From a virus, in the IMG/VR virus record IMGVR_UViG_3300027749_003950, positions 1 through 37,666 of that record: DNA of 37,666 nt; one strand, given 5' to 3'. The position numbers and the translations under genes are program-made. This document shows, in pieces, positions 30,118 to 36,825 of this stretch. The notes under the pieces are model-generated. The model had not been told where the DNA came from, searched no databases, and saw only the letters and a list, made by a program, of their open reading frames with translations. Position 1 is the stretch's first letter, and each line of letters begins with the position of its first letter.

Positions 30118-31108
30118 CACAAGCAACATGTTCTTTCGAGCACGGCATCAGGCACACCGTGCTGCGGACTCCTGGACCAAACTGGGCTTTGCACTATACT
30201 TGACCTTGATGAGTGCCAACAAGGTTGTGCGGCGGTTCCAAGCAGACCATGTGATCTTCTGTTTAGAAGGGCGCAGCTGGCGTAAAGATCACTACAAGCC
30301 CTACAAGGCCAATCGTGCTGTGGCTCGTGCTGCCATGAATGATGAACAGGCCGAAGAAGACAAACTGTTCTGGGAAACCTATGATGAGCTGACCAAATAT
30401 CTCAGCAACCGGACCAATTGCAGTGTGATACGTGAGCCCCAGGCCGAAGCGGATGACATCATTGCACGATGGATTGCCCTACACCCCCAAGACGAACACA
30501 TAGTGGTCAGTTCAGACACAGATTTTGTGCAGCTGATTGCACCCAATGTCAAACAGTACAATGGTATCACTGATGAGCTGATTACCTTGGATGGCATCTT
30601 TGATGTCAAGGGTCAACTGATCAAGGACAAAAAGACCAAGTTGCCCAAGACTGTGCCTGATCCTGCTTGGTTGTTGTTTGAAAAATGCATGCGTGGCGAT
30701 ACCAGTGACAATGTGTTCTCAGCGTATCCTGGTGTGCGAACCAAGGGCACCAAGAACAAGGTTGGACTAGAAGAAGCATTTGGCGACATGGGCAAGAAAG
30801 GCTATGCCTGGAACAATCTCATGTTGCAGCGTTGGACAGACCACAATGGTGAGGAACATCGTGTGCTGGATGATTACGAACGCAACCGCGCCTTGATTGA
30901 CCTCACCGCACAGCCACAAGAGATCAAGGACCTGGTAGATGCTGCCATACGTGCTCAAGTGAGTCACAAGGACGTGGGTCAAGTGGGCAGTCACTTTTTG
31001 AGATTCTGTGGCAAGTATGAATTGGTCAAATGCAGCGACTCAGCAGACAGCTTTGGACGCTGGTTGAATGAAACCTATAAAGGAGTATTGAATGAACATA
31101 GTAGCTAA
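30098..31108 (+). CDS. rnh: FEN/RNase H-like 5'-3' exonuclease
   Basis: The ATG at 30098 gives 336 residues (T4 RNase H has 305); the longer open frame lies inside the previous gene and is discarded. L-L-I-D-T-S-N-M-F-F-R-A-R, V-I-F-C-L-E-G, R-K-D-H-Y-K-P-Y-K-A-N-R, A-E-A-D-D-I-I-A, V-S-S-D-T-D-F and R-G-D-T-S-D-N-V are the ordered metal-site motifs of the FEN/T4 RNase H family. It removes RNA primers and 5' flaps on the lagging strand, completing the polymerase and clamp set. Confidence 0.9.
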   Translation: MKYLLIDTSNMFFRARHQAHRAADSWTKLGFALYLTLMSANKVVRRFQADHVIFCLEGRSWRKDHYKPYKANRAVARAAMNDEQAEEDKLFWETYDELTKYLSNRTNCSVIREPQAEADDIIARWIALHPQDEHIVVSSDTDFVQLIAPNVKQYNGITDELITLDGIFDVKGQLIKDKKTKLPKTVPDPAWLLFEKCMRGDTSDNVFSAYPGVRTKGTKNKVGLEEAFGDMGKKGYAWNNLMLQRWTDHNGEEHRVLDDYERNRALIDLTAQPQEIKDLVDAAIRAQVSHKDVGQVGSHFLRFCGKYELVKCSDSADSFGRWLNETYKGVLNEHSS

Positions 31109-31550
31109 ACCCATAGTCAAAGATCAGTTTTGGATTTTGAAACAGGACGATCGCAAGGTCGGCAACATTGAAGCCACTGATGATGGCTTTGCAGTCAAAA
31201 TCAACAACAAGATTACGCCATTCAAGACCATGGCCATGATCCGTAAACAAGGCGATATCGAATTTGCTGCGGTAGGCAATCGACCGTCAAAGGAGCCTGC
31301 CAGTTATCAGGTGCAGGGTTATCCATCTGGTTCACGAGTGTACAACCCTATCTGGGATGTGCAACACAAGTTGCCCCTGTACACCAAGAATAAAAAATCC
31401 AGATCCTGGTATGCTGCTGGCTGGTATCAGGTCAAACAACGCAGAACATGGACTATTGAGCAGAGTCCCAAACTTATTACCTTGCAGCGTTATCAATATC
31501 AAGGTCCATTTTACACCAAAGAAGAAGCCAATGTCAAACCTCTTCCGTGA
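31092..31550 (+). CDS. Conserved phage protein, function unknown
   Basis: A 152-residue protein behind an AAAGGAG site inside the end of the exonuclease gene. It starts M-N-I-V-A-K-P-I-V-K-D-Q-F-W-I and has G-N-I-E-A-T-D-D-G-F-A-V-K-I-N, then a basic, aromatic stretch (W-Y-A-A-G-W-Y-Q-V-K) ending in a beta-rich segment. I recall homologues beside the RNase H gene in T4-like aquatic phages, so it may be functionally linked to it. No catalytic motif. The MazG-like gene begins 20 bases before its stop. Confidence 0.62.
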   Translation: MNIVAKPIVKDQFWILKQDDRKVGNIEATDDGFAVKINNKITPFKTMAMIRKQGDIEFAAVGNRPSKEPASYQVQGYPSGSRVYNPIWDVQHKLPLYTKNKKSRSWYAAGWYQVKQRRTWTIEQSPKLITLQRYQYQGPFYTKEEANVKPLP

Positions 31551-31920
31551 TCAGGAAAAATTCATGCGGGCCTGCGACCAAACGGTTGCACAACACAACA
31601 TGGCACAGTTCATGTTGTATAGAAATCTGATTGAGGAAGAATGCAAAGAACTGGCGCAGGCATGCGAAACAGATGATGCAGTAGAAACACTAGATGCCCT
31701 GATTGATATCTTGGTTGTGACCATTGGTGCTATTCACTCTATGGGTGCTGACGGTGAAGGTGCCTGGAAAGAGGTCATGGCCACAAACTTTGCCAAGATT
31801 GGTGAAGATGGCAAGGTGCGCAAGCGTGAAGATGGCAAGGTGCTCAAACCACAAGGCTGGGTCGCACCTGACCTCAAACCGTTCCTAGAGCGAAAAGGCG
31901 CATTCAACAAGTTCTCCTGA
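31531..31920 (+). CDS. MazG/HisE-like nucleotide pyrophosphohydrolase
   Basis: A 129-residue protein from the ATG at 31531. I-E-E-E-C-K-E-L at ~34-41 and D-A-L-I-D-I-L-V-V at ~55-63 form the E-E-x-x-E ... E/D-x-x-D metal site of the all-alpha NTP pyrophosphatase superfamily. It would hydrolyse nucleoside triphosphates (dCTP, dUTP or altered nucleotides) or lower ppGpp, as suggested for phage MazG. With a deazaguanine pathway present, clearing unwanted nucleotides is a plausible role (inference). Confidence 0.75.
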   Translation: MSNLFRDQEKFMRACDQTVAQHNMAQFMLYRNLIEEECKELAQACETDDAVETLDALIDILVVTIGAIHSMGADGEGAWKEVMATNFAKIGEDGKVRKREDGKVLKPQGWVAPDLKPFLERKGAFNKFS

Positions 31921-32129
31921 TGAGCATACATATAAATCGATTTGTTGATTCAGTCAAAGCACACGAGTCTCGCGGGCAAAAGGACTTTGTCATGAGCCTG
32001 CGAGATGCCAAAGACCTGCACAGTGACATAACCAAAATGCTACTGGCAGTCACTGAACTGCAACGCCGACTGCTGGACACAAACAATTCACAGATCGTCA
32101 ACGTGGAACTCTCGGGCAAAGACTTTTAA
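31920..32129 (+). CDS. Small conserved helical phage protein
   Basis: A 69-residue, probably coiled-coil protein: I-H-I-N-R-F-V-D-S-V-K, D-F-V-M-S-L-R-D-A-K-D-L-H-S-D-I-T-K and L-L-A-V-T-E-L-Q-R-R-L. Recurrent in T4-like aquatic phages as I recall; function unknown. It starts at the final base of the MazG-like stop (TGATG). Confidence 0.65.
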   Translation: MSIHINRFVDSVKAHESRGQKDFVMSLRDAKDLHSDITKMLLAVTELQRRLLDTNNSQIVNVELSGKDF

Positions 32130-32144
32130 ACTACATACATTTCT

Positions 32145-32152
32145 GATAAATA
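32145..32152 (+). promoter_or_regulatory. Candidate late promoter (GATAAATA)
   Basis: GATAAATA matches 7 of 8 bases of the T4 late box, 20 bases before the ATG at 32172 and just upstream of an AGGAG ribosome site. It lies inside an imperfect CTACAT/ATGTAG inverted repeat (32131-32158). Confidence 0.4.
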
Positions 32153-32171
32153 AATGTAGGAGTATTACTGC

Positions 32172-32459
32172 ATGAGTCGCCCAAAGCCAAAGGTGTTGAT
32201 AGAAAACACCAACAAACAAACTTACAAATCTGAGCAAGTGTTGGCCAGCGAAGGTATCTGGGCAGTATTTTTTGACAACCTACCCATCAACCTAAAGACT
32301 TCTAATCTGCTGACTCAGTATCCCGGACCCAAGTACAAAAAGGTTTCGTTTTCGAACAGAGGACATGCAATTAATCTTGCACGAAAATTGAATGTTCAAT
32401 TTCGAACTACAAAGTTTACGGTTATTCTGTTGTCTGGCGGAACCCAGGTATATCCTTAA
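32172..32459 (+). CDS. Conserved phage protein, function unknown
   Basis: A 95-residue basic alpha/beta protein with an AGGAG ribosome site. It has K-V-L-I-E-N-T, G-I-W-A-V-F-F-D-N-L-P-I-N-L-K and Y-P-G-P-K-Y-K-K-V-S-F-S-N-R-G-H-A. I recall this pattern from T4-like aquatic phages. No known function. Its last 38 bases are overlapped by the antisense endonuclease remnant. Confidence 0.68.
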   Translation: MSRPKPKVLIENTNKQTYKSEQVLASEGIWAVFFDNLPINLKTSNLLTQYPGPKYKKVSFSNRGHAINLARKLNVQFRTTKFTVILLSGGTQVYP

Positions 32460-32697
32460 CCCTACAATTTTCACCGTGCCACCTGGCAAACATAGCAACC
32501 GTAACATTCTTGCCGCAGTATTGACAAGTTTTTCTAGGATGCTGTATACCCGTCTTAGCCAGGCTCATTTTTTCTTTGGTTTCTGCTGAACGTGTTAAAT
32601 GTAAAGATAACATTGTTGCAGAAGTTTTTTCTTTTGTAACTTGACTAGGTTGCCGCAATTTATACAGATGCTCGATAAATCCCAACTCACCCAACAA
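32422..32697 (-). pseudogene. Remnant of a homing endonuclease (NUMOD3 and Cys/His tail only)
   Basis: The only credible minus-strand coding signal in the window. The 91-residue frame holds NUMOD3-like text (S-A-E-T-K-E-K-M-S-L-A-K-T-G) and a C-terminal C-Q-Y-C-G-K-N-V ... R-W-H-G-E-N-C-R zinc-finger-like motif, both typical of the DNA-binding tail of phage GIY-YIG and HNH homing endonucleases. The catalytic N-terminal domain is missing. The frame overlaps real + strand genes at both ends, and its only upstream start is TTG. I read it as the decayed 3' part of a homing endonuclease gene filling the gap at 32460-32667. Confidence 0.65.
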
Positions 32698-33033
32698 ATC
32701 TTACAAGGCTTGCCGCCAGACGATTGTCCTGCGTTTGACGAAGCATTTGCCGCCTGGTGGATGGATTCTCGCGACAGGGGCGGCATGCGACTGACCACAG
32801 CAGGTTATCAGGCCATGGCCACAATTGATATTGCGGCGTATGTGTTTGATATTCCACCAAGTATGCCTATGCTGCCCAGACATCTGCTGCTGATGGATCG
32901 AAAGCTAGATTGCCCTTATTATCTCAAGACAGGAAAGAAACCGCAGATCACCTTGTTTGGCAGCGAGCAGGCCTTGATGCTGACCATGTACGGGGATTTG
33001 AACAGATTCATGCGGTATCTGGAACGCACCTAG
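32668..33033 (+). CDS. Conserved phage protein, function unknown
   Basis: A 121-residue protein from the ATG at 32668; an in-frame TTG at 32641 lacks a clear ribosome site. It has A-W-W-M-D-S-R-D-R-G-G-M-R-L-T-T-A-G-Y, L-D-C-P-Y-Y-L-K-T and L-T-M-Y-G-D-L-N-R-F, a pattern I recognise from many T4-like aquatic phages. No function known. It is followed within 3 bases by the first of the four repeated promoters. Confidence 0.68.
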   Translation: MLDKSQLTQQILQGLPPDDCPAFDEAFAAWWMDSRDRGGMRLTTAGYQAMATIDIAAYVFDIPPSMPMLPRHLLLMDRKLDCPYYLKTGKKPQITLFGSEQALMLTMYGDLNRFMRYLERT

Positions 33034-33036
33034 CGG

Positions 33037-33065
33037 TTGACCTTTATTGCCCAAAATGCTATAAT
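33037..33065 (+). promoter_or_regulatory. Repeated promoter, copy 1
   Basis: TTGACC (33037-33042), a 17-base spacer ending in an extended TGC, and TATAAT (33060-33065). The ATG at 33072 begins 7 bases after the -10, at the expected transcription start, and no ribosome site can fit. It is a near-copy of the promoters at 33330, 33706 and 34724. Confidence 0.85.
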
Positions 33066-33071
33066 ACGAGC

Positions 33072-33320
33072 ATGAACACAAAAACACAGCACAGTGTGAA
33101 GGCAAAAATTCATGTTACTTGGCAGGACAATCACAAGTATTTTCATGGAAAGTTACCCACAAGGCGTTGGGGATTTTGTGAAATTGCAAGGACTGTGATC
33201 ATTGAGCCTGATCCGCATGACGTTTATGACAGCGGAAATTACGGCCATATCCTGGTTGGGGGCAAAAAAGTTTGTGTTGTCAACGGCTGCGGAAGTGAAA
33301 TTTTGTTCGAAATCCGTTGA
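33072..33320 (+). CDS. Small protein, probably from a leaderless mRNA
   Basis: An 82-residue protein of unknown function. The frame is open further upstream, but the promoter at 33037-33065 lies inside that extension, so the ATG at 33072 is the logical start and would be at or within two bases of the mRNA 5' end. It has [27 protein letters not shown] and a Gly/Asn-rich C-terminal [12 protein letters not shown]; probably a small beta protein. No recognised domain. Confidence 0.6.
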   Translation: MNTKTQHSVKAKIHVTWQDNHKYFHGKLPTRRWGFCEIARTVIIEPDPHDVYDSGNYGHILVGGKKVCVVNGCGSEILFEIR

Positions 33321-33329
33321 ATAATTCGG

Positions 33330-33358
33330 TTGACCATTATTCGCCGAAATGCTATAAT
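33330..33358 (+). promoter_or_regulatory. Repeated promoter, copy 2
   Basis: TTGACC (33330-33335), a 17-base spacer and an extended -10 TGCTATAAT ending at 33358. The ATG of the GIY-YIG gene at 33365 again begins 7 bases after the -10. Confidence 0.85.
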
Positions 33359-33364
33359 ACACGT

Positions 33365-33700
33365 ATGGAAGCAAAAAACACACCCCGTAAAAAGCGAACA
33401 GATCGTACACATGCAATCTACATGCTGCAATCTGGTGCTGATTTCTACATTGGCGTCACTGCCAAGACTGCCGGCACAGTGAACCGAAGTGTGCAGACTC
33501 GTTTCAACAAGCACGTTTATCGCAGCAGAACTGAAGACAAGAGCTGGGCACTGTATGAGTGCATGCGTGAGCGCGGTGCAGACAGTTTCACAGTGGTGAT
33601 CGTGGACGTGGTGCGCGGCAAGAGTGCTGCGCATACACTAGAGCGTGAGCTCATACGTGAGCACAAACCCAACTTGAACAGCGATGTTCGTGGGTGCTGA
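33365..33700 (+). CDS. GIY-YIG nuclease-like protein
   Basis: A 111-residue single-domain GIY-YIG protein. [17 protein letters not shown] at 16-32 gives the GIY...YIG strands (here Y-M-L and Y-I-G), R46 in the S-V-Q-T-R-F region fits the catalytic Arg, and L-E-R-E-L-I-R-E-H at 92-100 holds the metal-binding Glu, with N-L-N-S after it. No NUMOD or zinc-finger DNA-binding tail, so a free-standing nuclease or a reduced homing enzyme. Start chosen at the ATG just after the -10, implying leaderless translation. Confidence 0.8.
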   Translation: MEAKNTPRKKRTDRTHAIYMLQSGADFYIGVTAKTAGTVNRSVQTRFNKHVYRSRTEDKSWALYECMRERGADSFTVVIVDVVRGKSAAHTLERELIREHKPNLNSDVRGC

Positions 33701-33705
33701 TCGGG

Positions 33706-33734
33706 TTGACCCTTATTCACCCTAATGTTATAAT
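33706..33734 (+). promoter_or_regulatory. Repeated promoter, copy 3
   Basis: TTGACC (33706-33711), a 17-base spacer and TATAAT (33729-33734). Unlike copies 1 and 2, a ~24-base leader with AAGGAG precedes the ATG at 33765. Confidence 0.85.
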
Positions 33735-33764
33735 ACACACATACACAGCAACAAGGAGCCCAAA

Positions 33765-34007
33765 ATGATCAAACAATTTGTCCAAGTTAGTGCCCACAAA
33801 GACAGCAATAATTTTGCACATTGTAGCAATCTGAGTCTGATGGCTGATCGCGATATGAGTGCCACACAGGCCCTGCATTACTTGCAGGACATGGCAGATC
33901 AGTATGCGCTGAATGGATATGCTATTGAATGGATCCGTGAGGACTGGGATGCGGCCTACGAAGAAATGTACGGCGAACTGTTTGAGTCCTGTGTTGCACT
34001 AAACTAA
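33765..34007 (+). CDS. Small acidic phage protein, function unknown
   Basis: An 80-residue acidic protein with promoter copy 3 and a strong AAGGAG site. Features are K-Q-F-V-Q-V-S-A-H-K, a helix A-T-Q-A-L-H-Y-L-Q-D-M-A-D-Q-Y and E-W-I-R-E-D-W-D-A-A-Y-E-E-M-Y-G. The high acidity and own promoter would suit an early host-takeover protein, but nothing proves that. Confidence 0.55.
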   Translation: MIKQFVQVSAHKDSNNFAHCSNLSLMADRDMSATQALHYLQDMADQYALNGYAIEWIREDWDAAYEEMYGELFESCVALN

Positions 34008-34022
34008 AACAGGAGAATTGAA

Positions 34023-34217
34023 ATGAACGAACAATTTATGAAACTATTGGACCAGGCTCGTGAATTGGCCAATGAAGTGTTTGATTATGACGGCTCAGAT
34101 TACGCTGAGATTGTTCAAGAAAAATTTGCCGAACTGATTGTGCAGAAATGTGCAGTACAATGCAATCACAATGATGACATGGATCGTATTCTAGAACATT
34201 TCGGAGTTGAACAATGA
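34023..34217 (+). CDS. Small phage protein of the M-N-E-x-F/I ... E-H-F-G-V family (copy 1)
   Basis: A 64-residue helical protein with an AGGAG site: M-N-E-Q-F-M-K-L-L-D-Q-A, E-K-F-A-E-L-I-V-Q-K-C-A and I-L-E-H-F-G-V-E. The same skeleton appears in the partial gene at 37491, so the two are paralogues. Common in T4-like aquatic phages as I recall; no known function. The next ATG overlaps its stop. Confidence 0.65.
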   Translation: MNEQFMKLLDQARELANEVFDYDGSDYAEIVQEKFAELIVQKCAVQCNHNDDMDRILEHFGVEQ

Positions 34218-34549
34218 AAAAAGCTGTTGCGTTATTGATGTGTGGTTTGCTGTGTGTGGGTGCACCGGCCCAGACCTGGGATTTTAACAATTCTGGCAGC
34301 AGAATATTTGACATGAGCAAGAACCAAACAGAAAAGACCGTTGTGACTGTGCGATACGTTCCTGCAGCCAAACTACTGGAGGCATGCAATGCACAAAGTC
34401 GTGAGTTTGGATACAACGGTTTTCCGGGCGGTGCCCTGGCCTGCTCCTGGAACTGGCCTGATCGCTGCTACATAATCCTGCCGGAAAAGGTAGACATGCG
34501 AACAGTGGGTCATGAGTTCTTGCATTGCCTACAAGGCCAGTGGCATTGA
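34214..34549 (+). CDS. Secreted HExxH (zincin-like) small protein
   Basis: A 111-residue protein with a clear N-terminal signal peptide (M-K-K-A-V-A-L-L-M-C-G-L-L-C-V-G, likely cut after A-P-A). It ends V-G-H-E-F-L-H-C-L-Q-G-Q-W-H: H100-E101-x-x-H104 is the zinc-protease HExxH motif, with H111 or the Glu as possible third ligand. Four Cys in the mature part suggest periplasmic disulfides. It could process an envelope protein or aid lysis; both are inference. Coupled by ATGA to the gene upstream. Confidence 0.6.
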   Translation: MKKAVALLMCGLLCVGAPAQTWDFNNSGSRIFDMSKNQTEKTVVTVRYVPAAKLLEACNAQSREFGYNGFPGGALACSWNWPDRCYIILPEKVDMRTVGHEFLHCLQGQWH

Positions 34550-34554
34550 TAATC

Positions 34555-34722
34555 ATGTGGGTGCTGTTGGTCATAACCATCATGGCAGGAGGGGAACAGC
34601 CTGCCAGATTTGACAGTGCCATTTACGCTGGTCAGGCCGCTTGTGAACGGGCCAAAATCCAGGCCGAGCGCAGACCCGCTACTGTGGGCTATTGTTCATT
34701 CCAAGCCAACAGAAAATCCTAG
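34555..34722 (+). CDS. Small membrane or exported protein
   Basis: A 55-residue ORF from the ATG at 34555; an in-frame TTG at 34525 lies inside the previous gene. M-W-V-L-L-V-I-T-I-M-A-G-G is a membrane or signal segment, followed by a short region with A-A-C-E-R-A-K and V-G-Y-C-S-F, whose two Cys may pair. It follows the HExxH protein and may share its envelope location. No known family. Confidence 0.5.
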   Translation: MWVLLVITIMAGGEQPARFDSAIYAGQAACERAKIQAERRPATVGYCSFQANRKS

Positions 34723-34723
34723 G

Positions 34724-34752
34724 TTGACCTTTATTGCCCGAAATGCTATAAT
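34724..34752 (+). promoter_or_regulatory. Repeated promoter, copy 4
   Basis: TTGACC (34724-34729), a 17-base spacer and an extended TGCTATAAT ending at 34752. Spacer nearly identical to copy 1. An AGCAAGGAG leader precedes the ATG at 34779. Confidence 0.85.
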
Positions 34753-34778
34753 ACATACATAGCAGCAAGGAGCGACAC

Positions 34779-34985
34779 ATGATGGTTATGGTAGCAAAAA
34801 CAACAGACGGACGATTTGTAGAAGTCGTGCGGGTTGCTGAAACTGTGGCCTTCAGTACCGAGCCTGGCTGGGTGATGATATGCATGGACTGGCAACAATC
34901 TGAACGCAGAAAGAGCCAGTTCAGATGGGTACCTGCCAGCACCAGATTTGAATGGGTACGGGAATTTGTAGGAGTTGAAGAATGA
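34779..34985 (+). CDS. Small phage protein, function unknown
   Basis: A 68-residue protein with promoter copy 4 and an AAGGAG site; the second ATG three bases on is an alternative start. It is beta-rich and aromatic (G-R-F-V-E-V-V-R-V-A, W-V-M-I-C-M-D-W-Q, F-R-W-V-P-A). No recognised domain. It overlaps the next gene by 4 bases. Confidence 0.55.
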   Translation: MMVMVAKTTDGRFVEVVRVAETVAFSTEPGWVMICMDWQQSERRKSQFRWVPASTRFEWVREFVGVEE

Positions 34986-35293
34986 TGAAAGATTTTATGT
35001 ATGAACAACAACGGGAATCTATTACCGAAGAATGGGGTGATGAGATATCGCAGCCTCTACTTTCGGAAAAACTAAATGTGCCCCGAGTGAGTTACAGGAT
35101 CTATTACTCTAAAGACAATCTAACCCGTAGAATTTTTATCTTCCGTGGCAACTGCACACCAGCAGAGACTGAAACGATGCTAGGGCTAGGATTTACTTTT
35201 GCTAGTGACGGCGATACAGGAAACATTCCCGACCAACCAGTAGAGGTTTGCGGACCGAAAGTTGACAAAAAAATGAAAAAGCTGCTACAATAG
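34982..35293 (+). CDS. Small phage protein, possibly frameshifted at an A7 run
   Basis: A 103-residue protein of unknown function with R-V-S-Y-R-I-Y-Y-S-K, I-F-I-F-R-G-N-C-T-P and M-L-G-L-G-F-T-F. It ends K-K-M-K-K-L-L-Q at 35293, after a run of seven A (35267-35273). A -1 shift at that run would continue for 35 more codons to 35379, where the frame ends exactly in an ATGA joint with the metallophosphoesterase gene. Every other closely packed gene here ends that way, so the annotated stop may not be the true end. Confidence 0.55.
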   Translation: MMKDFMYEQQRESITEEWGDEISQPLLSEKLNVPRVSYRIYYSKDNLTRRIFIFRGNCTPAETETMLGLGFTFASDGDTGNIPDQPVEVCGPKVDKKMKKLLQ

Positions 35294-35379
35294 AGCAATT
35301 AAAGAAAAGAATTTTAGAACACACATCTGGATGGAAAGAACATGAATGGTGTGTGGAATACATAAGGAATACAAAATGA
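35272..35379 (+). other. Hidden -1 frame extension, coding-like, no start codon
   Basis: A 35-codon open stretch without ATG, GTG or TTG at its head. It reads like real protein (I-E-Q-L-K-K-R-I-L-E-H, then S-G-W-K-E-H-E-W-C-V-E-Y) and ends in a TGA overlapping the ATG of the next gene. It could be reached by a -1 frameshift from the preceding gene, be a relic, or reflect a homopolymer sequencing error. Confidence 0.5.
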
Positions 35380-35924
35380 CAACATGGATAACCTCGGACA
35401 CACATTGGGGACACAAAAATATCATGAAATTTTGCCCTGAGTCACGGGCACGGTTTCGTGACGATGTGGCCTACATGAACGAGGCCATGATTCGAGAATG
35501 GAACGACCTGATTGGCACAGATGACACTGTGTACATTCTGGGCGACGTGGCATTCTTGCCTGCGGAAAAAGCCGTGGCAACTGTGCGTCGACTGAATGGA
35601 GTCAAGATTCTAGTGGAAGGCAACCACGACCGCAAGTTGTTGCAAGATCAGGATTTCCGTGACTGCTTTGCACAGATACACAAGTACCTGGATGCACAGT
35701 TCAACGAAACCAAAGTGGTGATGTTTCACTATCCCATAGCAGAGTGGGACCAGATGCATCGCGGTGCTGTTCACTTTCATGGACACTTGCACGGCAGCAC
35801 CAGCAGCCTGGAAAATTATCGTGCGCTGGATGTGGGCATGGATGCCACTGGCGCAATTGCTATCACCATGGAACGTGCTATTGCACAAGCCTTAAAGGGC
35901 AAGATCAAGGGTCATCATGTTTAG
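35376..35924 (+). CDS. Calcineurin-type metallophosphoesterase
   Basis: A 182-residue protein from the ATG at 35376. All metal-site motifs are present in order: D8-T-H10-W-G-H, L-G-D57-V, G-N83-H84-D, H118 in V-M-F-H-Y-P, and H-F-H-G-H-L-H at 133-139. It would be a phosphatase or 2',3'-cyclic phosphodiesterase. It lies directly before RNA ligase and polynucleotide kinase genes with overlapping ends. In bacterial Pnkp the RNA 3'-end healing domain is of this same fold, so RNA end repair is the likely role (inference). Confidence 0.88.
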   Translation: MTTWITSDTHWGHKNIMKFCPESRARFRDDVAYMNEAMIREWNDLIGTDDTVYILGDVAFLPAEKAVATVRRLNGVKILVEGNHDRKLLQDQDFRDCFAQIHKYLDAQFNETKVVMFHYPIAEWDQMHRGAVHFHGHLHGSTSSLENYRALDVGMDATGAIAITMERAIAQALKGKIKGHHV

Positions 35925-36825
35925 AGAAAAACTAAAACAGTATGTGGAATCATCCAATCTGGTGAACCGCCGAGAATGTGGCGATGGTATCTACGTACTC
36001 AAGTACAAGAAGAAGGTGTTCTACGACAACCTCTGGGACGAGTACATTGCCGAATGTCGCGGAAGTATTGTGGATCGTGATTTCAACTTGGTTGCTTATC
36101 CCTTCACCAAGATCTACAACTACGGCATCGAAAAGTCTGCACCTGTGCTGGCCAACGATGTTCATGTGACTGCTTATCGCAAGGTCAATGGTTTCATGGT
36201 GGCTTGCACATGGTATCGGGACGATGTGTTGATCAGCACAACTGGCAGCACCGACAGCCCTTATGTTGTGATGGCACGTGAAATGATTGGCAACAACATG
36301 GATCGTTATCGTGCCACTTGCAAGCAGTATGAAGGTCACACATTTATGTTTGAGTGTGTTCATGCAAGTGATCCACACATTGTTCCTGAGCAGCCAGGCA
36401 TGTACTTGCTAGGCATGCGCAAGAACGAATGGTGCAGTCCAATTGAGGCTGATGTTGAACTCATGATGCTGTTGCAAAATGCGTTTCGCACTCGCGTTGT
36501 GCAGTCGTTTTATACTTCAATGGGTCAACTATTACAAGAAGTCAAGACTGTCAAGCACGAAGGTTTTGTGTTCTACACTGATGAGGGTAATGTGAGTTCC
36601 AAGTTGAAGTCACCCTATTACCTGACTGCCAAGTGGGTGGCACGTAACCCAAGAACTGACAAGTTGTTGACCAAAGAATTTCGGGAACAGATTGACGAGG
36701 AATACTACCCGCTGTTGGATCACATACGCAACAACATCGACACTTATACTGTGATGGATGAACAGGCTCGACTGGCCTGGGTTAGAAACTATCTGGAGGC
36801 TGAATGCCAAAATGTTATCAAATGA
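35917..36825 (+). CDS. rnlA: RNA ligase, Rnl1-like
   Basis: A 302-residue nucleotidyltransferase. K89-V-N-G92 is ligase motif I (the AMP-accepting Lys; K-x-D-G in most, Asn here as some ligases allow). A-E-C-R-G-S-I-V-D at 45-53 matches the E-C-R-G region of T4 Rnl1. F-M-F-E-C-V (motif III/IIIa), E-G-F-V-F-Y (motif IV) and K-L-K ... Y-L-T-A-K-W (motif V) follow. Shorter than T4 Rnl1 (374), so the C-terminal tRNA-specificity domain is reduced. It would seal broken tRNA. It overlaps the phosphoesterase by 8 bases and the kinase by 22. Confidence 0.87.
   Translation: MFREKLKQYVESSNLVNRRECGDGIYVLKYKKKVFYDNLWDEYIAECRGSIVDRDFNLVAYPFTKIYNYGIEKSAPVLANDVHVTAYRKVNGFMVACTWYRDDVLISTTGSTDSPYVVMAREMIGNNMDRYRATCKQYEGHTFMFECVHASDPHIVPEQPGMYLLGMRKNEWCSPIEADVELMMLLQNAFRTRVVQSFYTSMGQLLQEVKTVKHEGFVFYTDEGNVSSKLKSPYYLTAKWVARNPRTDKLLTKEFREQIDEEYYPLLDHIRNNIDTYTVMDEQARLAWVRNYLEAECQNVIK

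Noticed and set aside
31928-31937. TATAAATC as a late promoter
   Set aside because: It lies inside the coding start of the gene at 31920, with no sensible downstream start.
34214-34549. Metzincin signature HExxHxxGxxH
   Set aside because: The spacing is one residue too long (H-E-F-L-H-C-L-Q-G-Q-W-H), so only the general HExxH motif is claimed.
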